From assembly GCA_001768325.1 (NCBI GenBank), contig MENQ01000021.1, positions 62,001-126,000 on the forward strand: a DNA stretch of 64,000 nucleotides, read 5' to 3'. This document shows positions 1 to 9,509 of the stretch, one piece after another; within the stretch, counting starts at the first letter, position 1; each line of letters begins with the position of its first letter. The stretch is from Bacteroidetes bacterium GWC2_46_850. Lineage in GTDB: Bacteria > Bacteroidota > Bacteroidia > Bacteroidales > Dysgonomonadaceae. A program made the translations under genes and the position numbers. The notes below the pieces were generated by a model. The model ran no database searches and was not told where the DNA came from. It saw only the letters and a program-made list of their open reading frames with translations.

Positions 1-765
1 CCTCACGGAACCTAGCTTCAGGCTGGTATCAATAATGATCGGGATACGATTTTTGTCATTGGTTAATGATGCCCTGAGCGACTCTTTCGGGTTGGTAAAA
101 GCATCATCATGAATGGTCATGGAGATGTTGATCACCTCATATGTTTTGCCGTTATTCGCCTTAATCGATGTGGTACCCAGGTAGTTCACGTACATATCCA
201 CAGGCCTTCTGCCGGAAATGAACTGGATATATTGTTTGTCTCCCGCCTTCATGCCGGTATAATCCAGGTTTCTCACATAGGAGATCACCGAAAGATAGTC
301 GTAGGTACACTTATTCGTAGTGACCACCTCATCGAAATTTTCCACATTGTTTCTGTTGCGTAGCGCACGGATACTAATTTCACTTCCTTTATAAGTAAAG
401 GACTGTCTTTCAATCGAGTAATCCTTTCCTTCGAATGCCTCTTTTGTAAATAGCAATGGACGCAGGTTATAGTCGATATAAGAAGTGAGTGTATCATTCA
501 CCGTGTACAGGTTGCCGGCTAATCCTGAGGTGTTGAGCATCATCACTGTCTTGAACGCAGTCTCTCCCCTGTAATTGGCTTCCGTTGTCTGCAGTGATCC
601 TTTGCCGGCTTTTGCTTTCAGAATGCCAAAATCGAAATAAAGATCGTATTGTATGTCTTCGCCACTTTTAAATGCGTTGTTAACCAGTTTACACTGCGCT
701 TTTACGGGCTGCAGACCCAGGAGTAAAAGTATGATGATGGGTAGGATAGCATATTTTTTTTGCAT
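1..765 (-). CDS. DUF3108 domain-containing exported protein (3' end cut by window edge)
   Basis: This reading frame starts at the ATG at 765 and stays open to base 1, giving 255 residues without a stop, so the C-terminus lies outside the window. The N-terminus MQKKYAILPIIILLLLGLQ is a signal peptide with probable cleavage after VKAQ. The mature part begins CKLVNNAFKSGEDIQYDLYF and continues with FGILKAKAGKG, which I recognise as the start of the DUF3108 family, periplasmic beta-rich proteins common in Bacteroidota and of unknown function. It lies 53 bp downstream of the Ig-like lipoprotein gene on the same strand, so the two may be co-transcribed. I see no promoter box of its own. The family call is from motif recognition; no biochemical role should be assumed. 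Confidence 0.8.
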   Translation of the reverse strand, partial: MQKKYAILPIIILLLLGLQPVKAQCKLVNNAFKSGEDIQYDLYFDFGILKAKAGKGSLQTTEANYRGETAFKTVMMLNTSGLAGNLYTVNDTLTSYIDYNLRPLLFTKEAFEGKDYSIERQSFTYKGSEISIRALRNRNNVENFDEVVTTNKCTYDYLSVISYVRNLDYTGMKAGDKQYIQFISGRRPVDMYVNYLGTTSIKANNGKTYEVINISMTIHDDAFTNPKESLRASLTNDKNRIPIIIDTSLKLGSVR

Positions 766-818
766 TGTCAATTTTTTATGTGAAACATTTACGGCAGACA
801 CCTCATTCATTTCATTTG

Positions 819-2771
819 TTACATCATCGGGGTACTGCCAAAACCGCGACTTCCGCTGCCACCAAAGGGTGAACTTTGCTGATTTTGTTGCTGATTATTT
901 CTATCCCTGTTGGGATCTTTTCTTTTTTTCTCTTCCGGCTTGTTCTTCGTGATTTCAAGCGGTTTCTGTCTGATCACTTCCCCAGCATTGATCCGCCATT
1001 CCTCCATATGATCGGAATAAGCTCGGATTACCCACTTTCCCGGATAGTAATAAACTGTTTCAGGTTGTCGCTTATCTTCATAATTCCCGGTCGTCCATAC
1101 GCCATCTCTGTTTTCATCTATTACCAGGCGCGCGTAAATCTCACCGGGTGGTAGATCCTGAAATCTTACTGTGTTCCCTTTGACGAAACTTTTCCGAAAA
1201 GGTTTATCCGATTTATCCAGTAGCTCAACGAACACCACCTTCCCTTCGGGCAATCCAACGATGTTTACTTCTAAGTTACCGTACTGGTCCAGCGGTTTCA
1301 CCGTGAACGACTGTTCATATTTGTTATTCCAAAGTCCATAGGGGCTGATCAAAAGGGCAGAGTCTACCGTCAGTTTATATTTGCCGCCCGGTTCCCAACG
1401 GGGACGGATAGTCAGCTTACGTGGGTTTAGTGTATCGTGTTCCATGTGAAACGGCACAGGCTCAAACAGCGAGTCCACGGCCATCTCCAGTCGCACAAAT
1501 GATGAATCGAAACGAACGACGGGTTGTTCAAATTCGAACCGGACGGGATTGAACAGTTCAAAGGTGGATTGTACATTGCTGTTTATACCCAGGAAATGGA
1601 TTTGTTCTTCTTCACCTTCTTTCTTCTCATCTCTTTTTTCTTCTCGTTTGTCGCGTGCCGATTTGCGGATATTAAAACTGATGGTATCGGTATCGATATA
1701 GTTTTTGTTGAGTGAGTCGGTACGGGTATAATTTATTTTCATCCTGATAGAGTCCTGCTGATAAATCAGTGAATCGGTGATCCAGAGCAACAGGGTATCA
1801 TTCCCGACACTCCGTTCCGTCACATACCAGTCATCACCCGAAACCTCCGGCTGCAACAGACTGAAGTCGGGCATGGCAGTGGGTGCTGCAAAATAAAGCG
1901 TTAGCTTGTGTGGTTCGGTGCGTTCATGTTTCTGTAGATATTGCCGTTGGAAGTCCGACTGAAAGGATCGCAACACCAGGTCGTCAGGCAAAAAGCGGGT
2001 ATATTGAACGGTTCGGATGGTATCGATGGTGATGCTGTCCACAAACACCGTATCCTGGCGGACGGCGGACATGGAGGATGGGATAACAATGGAATCGAGA
2101 AAGGCGATGGCTTCCTGCGGATTGTCATATTTGTAATCTCTGTTCTGGTCGTTCAGCGCAAAGACCTTATATTTTCCCGGTGCCATACCGCGTACTGTAA
2201 AGTTTCCCCTTGAGTCGGTCCTCGATATGCGCTCGAAGGGTACACGCGTGAATACCGTATCGTCAAAATTGGAATGTATTCCCACGTAGGTTCCCGTTAC
2301 CGGTTCAAGATCCTGCGCCGCAAGCACCTTTCCGGAGATGGAGAGTGTGTCCAGCTGATCACCGGTAGAAAATGAAAATACAAAATTCTCAAGAGGATTT
2401 TCTTCGTTGTTGTCGGCAATGGCATCGGTGAAGTCGATGGTATAGGTTGTGTTGGGCTTCAACTCATCTTTTAGTTCCACGACTGCTTTTTTTCCGACTG
2501 ATCGGATTATCGGCAATGTTTGTTGTGGCGGGGTGATGATCACTTTCTCTGCTGGCGATTTGATTTTGATGTTTTCATCGAACTCAATCTCTATCTTCGA
2601 GGGAGTGGCATCCAGCGAATTGAAGTTGGGTGTGGCCTGTCTCACTTTAGGCGGATCCACATCATAGGCACCGCCCGTGGGTGCTGCCATGTTGGCACAT
2701 GCCTGAAGTAGCACCATCATCAACAGGGTCAGGAAAAGAAAAGAAAACAGAAATAAAATTTTTTTCCGCAT
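819..2771 (-). CDS. Ig-like (Big_5/SbsA-type) domain lipoprotein
   Basis: A 650-residue protein with a lipoprotein leader: a long hydrophobic stretch followed by LLQACAN, so lipidation is expected at Cys25. Residues about 40-145 form a bacterial Ig-like domain of the SbsA/Big_5 type (PPKVRQATPNFNS, then KPNTTYTIDFTDAIADNN). A second beta-sandwich segment of carboxypeptidase-regulatory type follows at about 150-210 (GTYVGIHSNFDD, DSRGNFTVRGMAPGKYKV). The tail is low-complexity and polar, rich in Lys, Asn, Gln and Gly. The family is widespread in Bacteroidota, is assumed to sit on the outer membrane, and has no established function. A TAnnTTTG -7 box lies about 40 bp upstream. The call is firm at the domain level only. 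Confidence 0.8.
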   Translation of the reverse strand: MRKKILFLFSFLFLTLLMMVLLQACANMAAPTGGAYDVDPPKVRQATPNFNSLDATPSKIEIEFDENIKIKSPAEKVIITPPQQTLPIIRSVGKKAVVELKDELKPNTTYTIDFTDAIADNNEENPLENFVFSFSTGDQLDTLSISGKVLAAQDLEPVTGTYVGIHSNFDDTVFTRVPFERISRTDSRGNFTVRGMAPGKYKVFALNDQNRDYKYDNPQEAIAFLDSIVIPSSMSAVRQDTVFVDSITIDTIRTVQYTRFLPDDLVLRSFQSDFQRQYLQKHERTEPHKLTLYFAAPTAMPDFSLLQPEVSGDDWYVTERSVGNDTLLLWITDSLIYQQDSIRMKINYTRTDSLNKNYIDTDTISFNIRKSARDKREEKRDEKKEGEEEQIHFLGINSNVQSTFELFNPVRFEFEQPVVRFDSSFVRLEMAVDSLFEPVPFHMEHDTLNPRKLTIRPRWEPGGKYKLTVDSALLISPYGLWNNKYEQSFTVKPLDQYGNLEVNIVGLPEGKVVFVELLDKSDKPFRKSFVKGNTVRFQDLPPGEIYARLVIDENRDGVWTTGNYEDKRQPETVYYYPGKWVIRAYSDHMEEWRINAGEVIRQKPLEITKNKPEEKKRKDPNRDRNNQQQNQQSSPFGGSGSRGFGSTPMM

Positions 2772-2809
2772 GTTTCCGCTTTTGAATGAATATTACCCCT
2801 TTTACCCTG

Positions 2810-2817
2810 CAAAAATA
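2810..2817 (-). promoter_or_regulatory. Candidate -7 box (TATTTTTG) for the Ig-like lipoprotein gene
   Basis: The minus strand reads TATTTTTG, an exact match to the Bacteroidota -7 consensus TAnnTTTG, 38 bp upstream of the ATG. I see no clear TTTG -33 element. Confidence 0.45.
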
Positions 2818-2852
2818 CAACGATTTCGTCAAGTAACGAGCAGAAGACAAAT

Positions 2853-4145
2853 TTATTTGTAGCCATGGGCTGATGAGAGCAACTTATGCCCGATTCTGCA
2901 ATAGAGACATTTGCGGGTATCACAGTATTCTTTTTGCAGCTGAATGAGTGCCTGTGAGTCAAAAGCATGTGCCGGTATGATGCCCGCTGCGACAAATTCG
3001 CTGACAATACGGTTCCTTTCCGGCTTTATTGTTTCCAGCAGGCTGATAGCCCTGTCGCAATATTTTTCAGCATCTGTTTTCCTGCCATAGGCAAACAGCA
3101 TGGGTGCCACCGTATTAATGAGCAGTATATCCAGTGAGGCCATTCCTGGTTGTTTCTCTGTTTTCGGTGAAATTGTACCGAAGCTATAGTGTGTCTTCCA
3201 ATATTCGGATGGGGTCGCACGAAACAGCGTTCGCAGCTCGTGAAGGTCCTCTTTCTCGAGGATACGGGAGAAGAGACGGCCCGACTGTTGCAAGATAGCA
3301 GCCAGTTGTGCAACACGTATTTGTGGGAATGACCGGGGGCGGACTCTCATAGATTTAAAGAAGAGTCCCTCCCTGTTCCTCAGTCCGTATTTCGCTTTCA
3401 GAAATGCATATTCTTTTTGTAACCGGATATAATAGTCGTCGCTCAGTCCATCTTCCTCCAGCATCGCCGCCTGTCCGAACATCAGTGCTTCGACCTGAAA
3501 AAGGTCATCACGATGTCGCAGTATGTAATTAAAAGGCAGTGAAAGGGCAAGCTTCTCAAATTCAGATGAGTTCAATCCGAACCCGAAATTGCGCGTCAGC
3601 AACACATAAAACACCTCATCCCAAGAATGATTGTAGCGCTCCAGATGGGTAGCAATATCGTTTGTTTTGCGTTCCAACCGCTCCAGAGAAAGCACATTGA
3701 GGTAGGAAGTTAACATGGGGATAGGCAGGGTGGAAAGAAACTTTTCACAGGGGATGGCGCTATGGCTGAACAGAAGATAATCGGCGTTCCTGCGAATATC
3801 ATCCGGCACGGTAAGGACACACTGGAGTATCTGCTGCCCGTTTTGGTTGATCACCGGGGCGTTTACACTTTCCGAGAGATGTAAAATGACGGAATTATAG
3901 GCCTTGTCATTTTGATGACCATGCTTCATCCATTCATCGGAAGTTCGGTGAATCTCCACATTACCAGCCCACAATTTATCTCCGATTTTTATTTTTGCGT
4001 TAAAAAAATCAGGACCGGCATCGTTGTTGTGCATACCGGGATCAATGACCTCCACCTTTTGTCCATCCGTTGTTCTGAGTGATGAGTGAGAAAAAAGTCT
4101 GAACTGCCATACATAATGCAGAAGTTGCTCTTTGGTATTCATCAT
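2853..4145 (-). CDS. DUF2851 family protein
   Basis: A 430-residue cytoplasmic protein without signal peptide or membrane segment. The N-terminal region matches my memory of DUF2851: LLHYVWQFRLFS, then VEVIDPGMHNNDAGPDFFNA and AGNVEIHRTSDEW. The strongly conserved Asp, Asn and Glu residues there suggest a metal-dependent active site, but no activity is established. The C-terminus carries a small Cys cluster (CDTRKCLYCRIGH) that could bind a metal. Two adjacent ATG codons (4145 and 4142) can both serve as start. It is monocistronic, with a -7 box only 17 bp upstream that implies a very short leader, and it is divergent from the MATE exporter gene. Confidence 0.8.
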   Translation of the reverse strand: MMNTKEQLLHYVWQFRLFSHSSLRTTDGQKVEVIDPGMHNNDAGPDFFNAKIKIGDKLWAGNVEIHRTSDEWMKHGHQNDKAYNSVILHLSESVNAPVINQNGQQILQCVLTVPDDIRRNADYLLFSHSAIPCEKFLSTLPIPMLTSYLNVLSLERLERKTNDIATHLERYNHSWDEVFYVLLTRNFGFGLNSSEFEKLALSLPFNYILRHRDDLFQVEALMFGQAAMLEEDGLSDDYYIRLQKEYAFLKAKYGLRNREGLFFKSMRVRPRSFPQIRVAQLAAILQQSGRLFSRILEKEDLHELRTLFRATPSEYWKTHYSFGTISPKTEKQPGMASLDILLINTVAPMLFAYGRKTDAEKYCDRAISLLETIKPERNRIVSEFVAAGIIPAHAFDSQALIQLQKEYCDTRKCLYCRIGHKLLSSAHGYK

Positions 4146-4161
4146 CTGCAGGTTTAAAATC

Positions 4162-4169
4162 CAAAAATA
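4162..4169 (-). promoter_or_regulatory. Candidate -7 box (TATTTTTG) for the DUF2851 gene
   Basis: Exact TAnnTTTG match on the minus strand. The start would fall near 4155, giving a leader of about 10 nt, unusually short. Confidence 0.4.
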
Positions 4170-4243
4170 AAATTAATTATCTGAAACACAAAACTTACAA
4201 TCTTAAAAGTATGGAAAAATATCTGAAGGTGGGAGGATTTTAC

Positions 4244-4251
4244 TAACTTTG
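4244..4251 (+). promoter_or_regulatory. Candidate -7 box (TAACTTTG) for the MATE exporter gene
   Basis: Exact TAnnTTTG match; transcription would begin near 4258, about 30 nt before the TTG start. This supports the unusual TTG start because no in-frame ATG lies between it and codon 70 or so. Confidence 0.5.
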
Positions 4252-4286
4252 TAACAGAGAAAAAAGGTTATTACATTACATCCATT

Positions 4287-5690
4287 TTGCAGACAAACAA
4301 AGAACTTGATTTTCAGACAAAAAAAATTAGCAAGCTTGTCTGGGATTATGCGTTGCCAGGCATTGTAGGGACGGTGGTCACTGCCCTCTATAATGTGATC
4401 GGACGTATTTTCATCGGGCAGGGCGTGGGGGCACTGGCTATTTCCGGTCTTGCCATCACCTTCCCGGTGATGAACCTCACCTCCTCGCTGGGCATGCTCG
4501 TCGGCGCAGGAGCAGCAGCCCGCATCTCCATCAGCCTGGGGAAAAGAGACAAGCAGACCTCCGAAAAAATACTGGGTAATTCGCTGCTTCTCACCGTTAT
4601 TCTGAACACGATCTTCATTACCCTCTTCATCATCTATCTCGATCCCATTTTGCGGGCATTCGGAGCCAGCGACCTCACTCTCCCCTATGCACGTGATTAT
4701 CTGCAAATTGTACTGTTGGGAAATGTGTTCGTAAGCCTCTGTTATAATTTCAACGCGATGATGCGCTCTTCGGGATATCCAAAAAAGGCGATGATTACCA
4801 TGCTCATTGGCGCCATTTTCAGTGTGATACTCACGCCGATTTTTCTGTATGGTTTCGATCTGGGCATCAAGGGTGTTGCCTGGGCCACAGTGATATCCAT
4901 GTTTATCGGAATGCTTTTCGTTATGCATCACTTCCTGCAGGAAAGCAGCCTTATCCGGCTACGCTGGAGAAACATCCGCCTGGACAAGAAGATCATCGGA
5001 TCCATCGTTTCCATCGGGATGTCTCCCTTCAGCATGCAGGTAGCCGCATCTGGCGTTGCGGTGTTGATGAACACCTCTCTCCTGCGCTACGGAGGCGATC
5101 TTGCGGTGGGGGCTTACGGCATCATCAATACCGTGCTGATGCTTTTCCTGATGGTGATCATGGGTCTCAACCAGGGTACACAACCCATCATAGGCTATAA
5201 TTACGGAGCAGGTAATTTGAAACGGGTGCGGGAGACGCTTTTTTACTCATTGAAGGTTGCTTCGCTCATCACAATAGCCGGTTTTCTGGTCAGCGTATTC
5301 TTCCCGGGGCTTTTTGCTGCGGCCTTCACGACTGACAGTGAATTACTCGACATCACCGAAAGAGGTATCCGCATAGCTGTGGCCGCCCTGCCGCTGGTAG
5401 GATTTCAGATTGTCTCCTCCAGTTTCTTCCAGAGCATCGGCTTCGCTGCCAAATCCATCATCCAGAGTCTTAGCCGACAACTTATCTTTCTGGTGCCCGG
5501 CATCATGCTGTTTCCCCGTCTTTGGGGACTCGACGGATTGTGGATTGCCCTACCAGTCTCCGACACCTTGGCCGCCCTGCTGTCGCTTTATCTGCTAATG
5601 ATTCAGCTGCGCCATCTCAAGCGCATGGAAGCGGATGCGACGGAGAGAAAAACAGCGGGAGATGGCTCAAATCTGACCGATTTTATGTAG
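4287..5690 (+). CDS. MATE family efflux transporter
   Basis: A 467-residue polytopic inner-membrane protein with about twelve hydrophobic segments in two homologous halves, the usual size for MATE transporters. The first half begins with [20 protein letters not shown] and continues with GIGQ-type loop motifs ([19 protein letters not shown]). The second half contains [18 protein letters not shown], the conserved MATE loop. These antiporters use Na+ or H+ gradients to export cationic drugs or metabolites; the substrate cannot be read from sequence. The start is TTG at 4287, chosen because the first transmembrane helix lies directly behind it and a -7 box sits about 36 bp upstream. Its stop codon overlaps the predicted promoter of gpmA. 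Confidence 0.9.
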   Translation: MQTNKELDFQTKKISKLVWDYALPGIVGTVVTALYNVIGRIFIGQGVGALAISGLAITFPVMNLTSSLGMLVGAGAAARISISLGKRDKQTSEKILGNSLLLTVILNTIFITLFIIYLDPILRAFGASDLTLPYARDYLQIVLLGNVFVSLCYNFNAMMRSSGYPKKAMITMLIGAIFSVILTPIFLYGFDLGIKGVAWATVISMFIGMLFVMHHFLQESSLIRLRWRNIRLDKKIIGSIVSIGMSPFSMQVAASGVAVLMNTSLLRYGGDLAVGAYGIINTVLMLFLMVIMGLNQGTQPIIGYNYGAGNLKRVRETLFYSLKVASLITIAGFLVSVFFPGLFAAAFTTDSELLDITERGIRIAVAALPLVGFQIVSSSFFQSIGFAAKSIIQSLSRQLIFLVPGIMLFPRLWGLDGLWIALPVSDTLAALLSLYLLMIQLRHLKRMEADATERKTAGDGSNLTDFM

Positions 5691-5695
5691 CTTTG
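5688..5695 (+). promoter_or_regulatory. Candidate -7 box (TAGCTTTG) for gpmA, overlapping the MATE stop codon
   Basis: TAGCTTTG matches TAnnTTTG, and its first three bases are the stop codon of the MATE gene. Transcription would begin near 5702, about 50 nt before the gpmA ATG. This rules out the longer in-frame extension of gpmA that starts inside the MATE gene. Confidence 0.5.
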
Positions 5696-5752
5696 TACAA
5701 GCCTGTATTGAAAAAAGAAAACTCATTTTACCAAAATATTAAAATTAAGAGT

Positions 5753-6502
5753 ATGAAGAAAGTAGTTTTAATTCGCCATGGCGAGAGTGCCTGGAACAAA
5801 GAGAACCGCTTTACCGGCTGGACGGATGTGGATCTCACCGAGAAAGGTATTGAGGAAGCCCACAAAGCAGGCAAATACCTGAAGAAGGAGGGTTTTCAAT
5901 TTGAAAAAGCGTATACTTCCTATCTGAAGAGAGCCGTAAAAACATTGAATGTGGTGCTCGATGAGATGGATCTGGACTGGATTCCGGTAGAAAAGACCTG
6001 GCGTTTGAACGAAAAGCATTACGGCATGCTGCAGGGACTGAACAAGGCTGAAACTGCTTCAAAATATGGCGACGAGCAGGTGCTCATCTGGCGTCGCAGT
6101 TACGATGTACCGCCTTTGGCGCTGGAAAAGGAAGATGAGCGATCTCCGTTTCAGGATGCCCGTTACAAAGGGGTAGATGCAAACGATCTGCCACTAACCG
6201 AAGCGCTGAAAGATACGGTAGAGCGCATTCTCCCCTATTGGAACAATACAATCATGCCGGAGATGAAGACCAAATACAACGAAACCATCGTGGCAGCACA
6301 TGGCAACAGCCTGCGTGGCATCATCAAGCATCTTAAAAACATCTCAGACGAGGAAATCGTGAGTCTGAACCTTCCCACCGCAGTACCTTACGTGTTTGAG
6401 TTCGATGATGAGATGAACCTGCAGAAGGATTATTTCCTGGGCGACCCCGAAGAGATCAGAAAACTGATGGAAGCCGTAGCAAATCAGGGAAAAGCGAAGT
6501 AA
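5753..6502 (+). CDS. gpmA: 2,3-bisphosphoglycerate-dependent phosphoglycerate mutase
   Basis: A 249-residue cytoplasmic glycolytic enzyme that interconverts 3- and 2-phosphoglycerate. The start [20 protein letters not shown] carries the phosphohistidine motif RHGES (His9). The substrate-binding stretch [14 protein letters not shown] and the second catalytic histidine region [15 protein letters not shown] follow in the expected order, and the length is typical of the dPGM type (about 248). The frame is open upstream to 5522 inside the MATE gene, but the family N-terminus and the promoter box fix the start at 5753. The gene is monocistronic and ends in a strong bidirectional terminator. Confidence 0.96.
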   Translation: MKKVVLIRHGESAWNKENRFTGWTDVDLTEKGIEEAHKAGKYLKKEGFQFEKAYTSYLKRAVKTLNVVLDEMDLDWIPVEKTWRLNEKHYGMLQGLNKAETASKYGDEQVLIWRRSYDVPPLALEKEDERSPFQDARYKGVDANDLPLTEALKDTVERILPYWNNTIMPEMKTKYNETIVAAHGNSLRGIIKHLKNISDEEIVSLNLPTAVPYVFEFDDEMNLQKDYFLGDPEEIRKLMEAVANQGKAK

Positions 6503-6516
6503 CGCCGCCCTCGTGC

Positions 6517-6572
6517 GTAACATAAAAAATTGCCGGATCAAAATAATTGTATCCGGCAATTTTTTATGTTAC
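6517..6572. terminator. Bidirectional terminator between gpmA and the PHP gene
   Basis: Two perfect 22-bp arms (6517-6538 and 6551-6572) surround a 12-nt loop. The GC core is TTGCCGGAT, flanked by A6 on one side and T6 on the other, so it can end transcription of gpmA (+) and of the susC-susD-PHP operon (-), which converge here. Confidence 0.9.
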
Positions 6573-6589
6573 AGCAATGAAGGTTGCCG

Positions 6590-7738
6590 CTATAGCTGCA
6601 GTTGAATTTTTGTCCGGAGATTTTGCTCTGGAGAAACAACAACGTTATATACCTCCACATCCAATTCAATGAGCGAAGGATTGTCCCACATTTCTTTCAC
6701 GACAAATGTCCTGGGTTCGTGAGGCTTGAGTATCATCTGTCCCAAAGGGTAATTTTCAATATTATAAGGAGCTGTCATCCTGATTGAATAAGGGACATCG
6801 CTCTTGTTGATGATTGTCACCGAAAGAATGGGCTCTCCATTCCTGACTCTTTTTTCAAAAGAGGTCTCCAGTGAGGCTTTGAATAATGCATCAGCTTCCG
6901 GATACCTGGCAATAATGAAATCATCCACATACACAGCCGTCCGTTTTTTCTTTAACGCCTCTTTTACGCCCTCTTCGGTTTTATCCTTTACAAAAGCAAG
7001 TGTTACCGGCCGGTGCGAAGTGCGATAAGTATAAAATACGTCGGCATGTGCATCACTGTTACCCAATAAAGTGAGATTGTATTTTTCAGCAATCCGGTGT
7101 GCTATGATATTATAACGACCGTTCACCACTTCAATCCCCTTGATGATACCCTTCTCGTGAAGTTCTTTGTGCAATCCTGTAAATATAGCCGTATCTTTTT
7201 TATCCCACCAGGCGTATCCAGGGTGATTATAAAAAACAAAAGCGTCCTGTTTTTGGGCTTCAAGAAATGGAGCAATAAGTTCCTTTTTGTCGATATGATC
7301 TTTCATTACAAACTTCTTTTCAGTTGTTTGCATGTAATCAATCGGGAGTTTATTGACATCTTTGAGGAAAATGGCGTTATTGTGATAAGGTGAAACACGG
7401 GGAGAAATCTCTCCACCGTTGATGACGATCAGCTTTTTACCTTCTGCAGCCTTGCCGGCTATTTCATACGGCTTGTTATAATCCTTCTCTATAAATTCAG
7501 GATACGACTCAAAATCAATATGATCGGTCATGGCAATCACATCCAGACCATCTCTGAGGGCTTCCATTACACGAAAATTCGGCCATACAGAACCATCTGA
7601 ATAAACGGTGTGAAGGTGAAAATCACATTTTAATGTCTGATAACCGGGAATATCCGGAAAATTCATCTTCGTTTGTGCGTAACTGTTGACTACCATCAGG
7701 CTTGCAGTAATCAGCAGAAGTTTGTTTATATTTTTCAT
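6590..7738 (-). CDS. Exported PHP-domain phosphoesterase (Sb-PDE-like)
   Basis: A 382-residue protein with a Sec signal peptide (cleavage near NSYAQ). The metal-binding motifs of the PHP superfamily are present: HLHTVYSDGS (residues 41-50), MTDHID (70-75), a Glu in GGEISPR, HPGYAWW and NSDAHAD. Such proteins hydrolyse phosphoester bonds with two or three metal ions; an exported subgroup resembles the phosphodiesterase named Sb-PDE from an organophosphate-degrading Sphingobium. I chose the ATG at 7738, 8 nt after the susD stop, because it starts directly on the signal peptide; an ATG at 7756 would overlap susD. It is the last gene of a susC-susD operon, so it probably acts in the periplasm on an imported phosphoester. 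The substrate is unknown. Confidence 0.82.
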   Translation of the reverse strand: MKNINKLLLITASLMVVNSYAQTKMNFPDIPGYQTLKCDFHLHTVYSDGSVWPNFRVMEALRDGLDVIAMTDHIDFESYPEFIEKDYNKPYEIAGKAAEGKKLIVINGGEISPRVSPYHNNAIFLKDVNKLPIDYMQTTEKKFVMKDHIDKKELIAPFLEAQKQDAFVFYNHPGYAWWDKKDTAIFTGLHKELHEKGIIKGIEVVNGRYNIIAHRIAEKYNLTLLGNSDAHADVFYTYRTSHRPVTLAFVKDKTEEGVKEALKKKRTAVYVDDFIIARYPEADALFKASLETSFEKRVRNGEPILSVTIINKSDVPYSIRMTAPYNIENYPLGQMILKPHEPRTFVVKEMWDNPSLIELDVEVYNVVVSPEQNLRTKIQLQL

Positions 7739-7746
7739 TATAAGAG

Positions 7747-9495
7747 TCATTTCCATCCCGGATTTTGTGTGAGTGCTGGATTCAGAATTATATCATTTTC
7801 GGAAATAGGATAAAGATATTTTTTCTCGTCGAAGACCCGTGTTTCATCTTCGCGCCACAGAATATTTCCTTTCACTCCCTCTGATAATCTGGAAGCTTTA
7901 TTGTCAATGACAAAATAAAATACGCCTGGCGTAGCGGTTTGCGGCGATTTTAATACGAATGATACATCGGGAGTCCCGTTTCCATCGAGGTCCATCGGAA
8001 TATCCAAACCGGGGACATAGATCCCTTTCCAGGACATTTCCAGCAAATCACCCCGCTTCCATCGTAACAGGTCGTCGTACCGCAATCCTTCATAACACAA
8101 CTCAATACCCCTTTCCCTGCGTATTTCCAAAAGGTATTTATCAGAAATAGCGGGAAAATAGACCGCTTGCATGTATGGATCCGCCTCCACGGGAGGTAAT
8201 GCATTGACTCCGGCTCTTCTTCGTAAAATGGCGATTGTTTGGTTCCATATTGATTCATCGAATCTGCCAAGTTCGGCCATTGCCTCAGCATAATTCAACA
8301 ACACTTCACCATACCTTATCAGCGTAATCGAGTTGTATGCTTCACTGGTTCCGTCCAGGCTTTTGTCATCCAGACTAAATTTGAGCAGATGATAACCGGT
8401 ATAGGTATATCCGAAGTTAGGAGGGGCCGGACTTCCATCGCTCCTTCTATAACCCAGTGAACGGATTGTTTGGGCCAGTCGCGAATCCCTGTTTTCCATT
8501 TCATCCACGAAAAGAATTTCATCATAGCCTGATTTATCCGTAAATCTGGTTCCATCCGTCATCAGATAGGTATTTACAAATTGCTTATTCAATCCCCATC
8601 TGCTGCCATAAGTAGCACTATTGAATTTCCAGGTGATGTTGTGCCATCTTCTCAATGCATTATTGTATACCACGGCAAGCATCACTTCAGTATTAACTGG
8701 ATTCTCGCTGATAAAAAGCGTCCGATAGTCTTTGTCCGGATTTCCGGTATTGTATATTGCATACTTGCCGGAGACCATTATCTTCCTCGCTGCATCTGCC
8801 GCTACTTCCAAAAATTTATTGGCTGAAGCCTGTAAGTTGAATTCGGGATGATATTTCCGGAAAGTACCCTCAAAAAGAGATACCCTCGACTTGAATGCCA
8901 ATGCCACTTGCCTTGTAATCAGTGAAGAGCTGTTGTCTTTTGTATCCCTGATATTTTCAGCCGCAAAATTCAGGTCGGCCAGCACAGAATCCATCACCAT
9001 AGACCTCGGATCACGCGGTTTGTATAAATCCTCATCTTCAGTAGAAAGTGGTTTGGAATACCAGGGTACATCACCATATCTTTTCACCTTCTCATAATAA
9101 AAATAGGCTCTCCAAAAACGGGCAACTCCTTCATAGTGGTTTCTGGCTTCCTGTGGAATTGCCTCATTATTGAAGTTTGCAAGAAAATAATTGATATTCC
9201 TTAAATCACTCCAGTTCCAGGAGCCCACATCACCAGAGTCGTATGCTCCAGCAATGAATTTGGGTGATTGAATTTTAGAGGTATAATCAGCCATCTCATC
9301 TGCCTGAACGACAGACAATCCATCGGGTATTCCTCTCTGATAAAATGAGTTTGAAAATAATGCAAGATCTTTTTCGGTTTGAAAAAAAGTTCCGGGCACC
9401 AGCTTATCAATCGGTTCACTTGTTAAAAAATCCTCGCATGAAGAGAGATAAACAACCGTCAGGATAGTTACCAAATTAAATATAATTTTTCTCAT
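7747..9495 (-). CDS. SusD/RagB family nutrient-binding outer membrane lipoprotein
   Basis: A 582-residue lipoprotein whose leader ends YLSSCEDFLTSEP, with lipidation expected at the Cys. The N-terminal SusD region (TFFQTEKDLALFSNSFY), the TPR-like YFYYEKVKRYGDVPWY stretch and the C-terminal RagB region (RYGEVLLNYAEAMAELG, LLEIRRERGIELCYEG, YDDLLRWKRGD) are all intact. SusD proteins form the lid over the SusC channel on the cell surface and capture oligomeric substrates. The gene follows susC by 14 bp and precedes the PHP phosphoesterase, which suggests a phosphorylated or phosphodiester-containing ligand rather than a plain glycan. That substrate assignment is inference. Confidence 0.93.
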   Translation of the reverse strand: MRKIIFNLVTILTVVYLSSCEDFLTSEPIDKLVPGTFFQTEKDLALFSNSFYQRGIPDGLSVVQADEMADYTSKIQSPKFIAGAYDSGDVGSWNWSDLRNINYFLANFNNEAIPQEARNHYEGVARFWRAYFYYEKVKRYGDVPWYSKPLSTEDEDLYKPRDPRSMVMDSVLADLNFAAENIRDTKDNSSSLITRQVALAFKSRVSLFEGTFRKYHPEFNLQASANKFLEVAADAARKIMVSGKYAIYNTGNPDKDYRTLFISENPVNTEVMLAVVYNNALRRWHNITWKFNSATYGSRWGLNKQFVNTYLMTDGTRFTDKSGYDEILFVDEMENRDSRLAQTIRSLGYRRSDGSPAPPNFGYTYTGYHLLKFSLDDKSLDGTSEAYNSITLIRYGEVLLNYAEAMAELGRFDESIWNQTIAILRRRAGVNALPPVEADPYMQAVYFPAISDKYLLEIRRERGIELCYEGLRYDDLLRWKRGDLLEMSWKGIYVPGLDIPMDLDGNGTPDVSFVLKSPQTATPGVFYFVIDNKASRLSEGVKGNILWREDETRVFDEKKYLYPISENDIILNPALTQNPGWK

Positions 9496-9509
9496 TGTCT
9501 TTTATCTGT

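Noticed and set aside
4203-4931. A 242-codon frame opposite the MATE gene
   Set aside because: Translation is rich in His, Gly, Asn and charged residues without a hydrophobic core, and the MATE gene on the other strand is unambiguous.
5522-5752. Upstream in-frame extension of gpmA
   Set aside because: It lies within the MATE gene, precedes the predicted promoter and adds residues absent from phosphoglycerate mutases.
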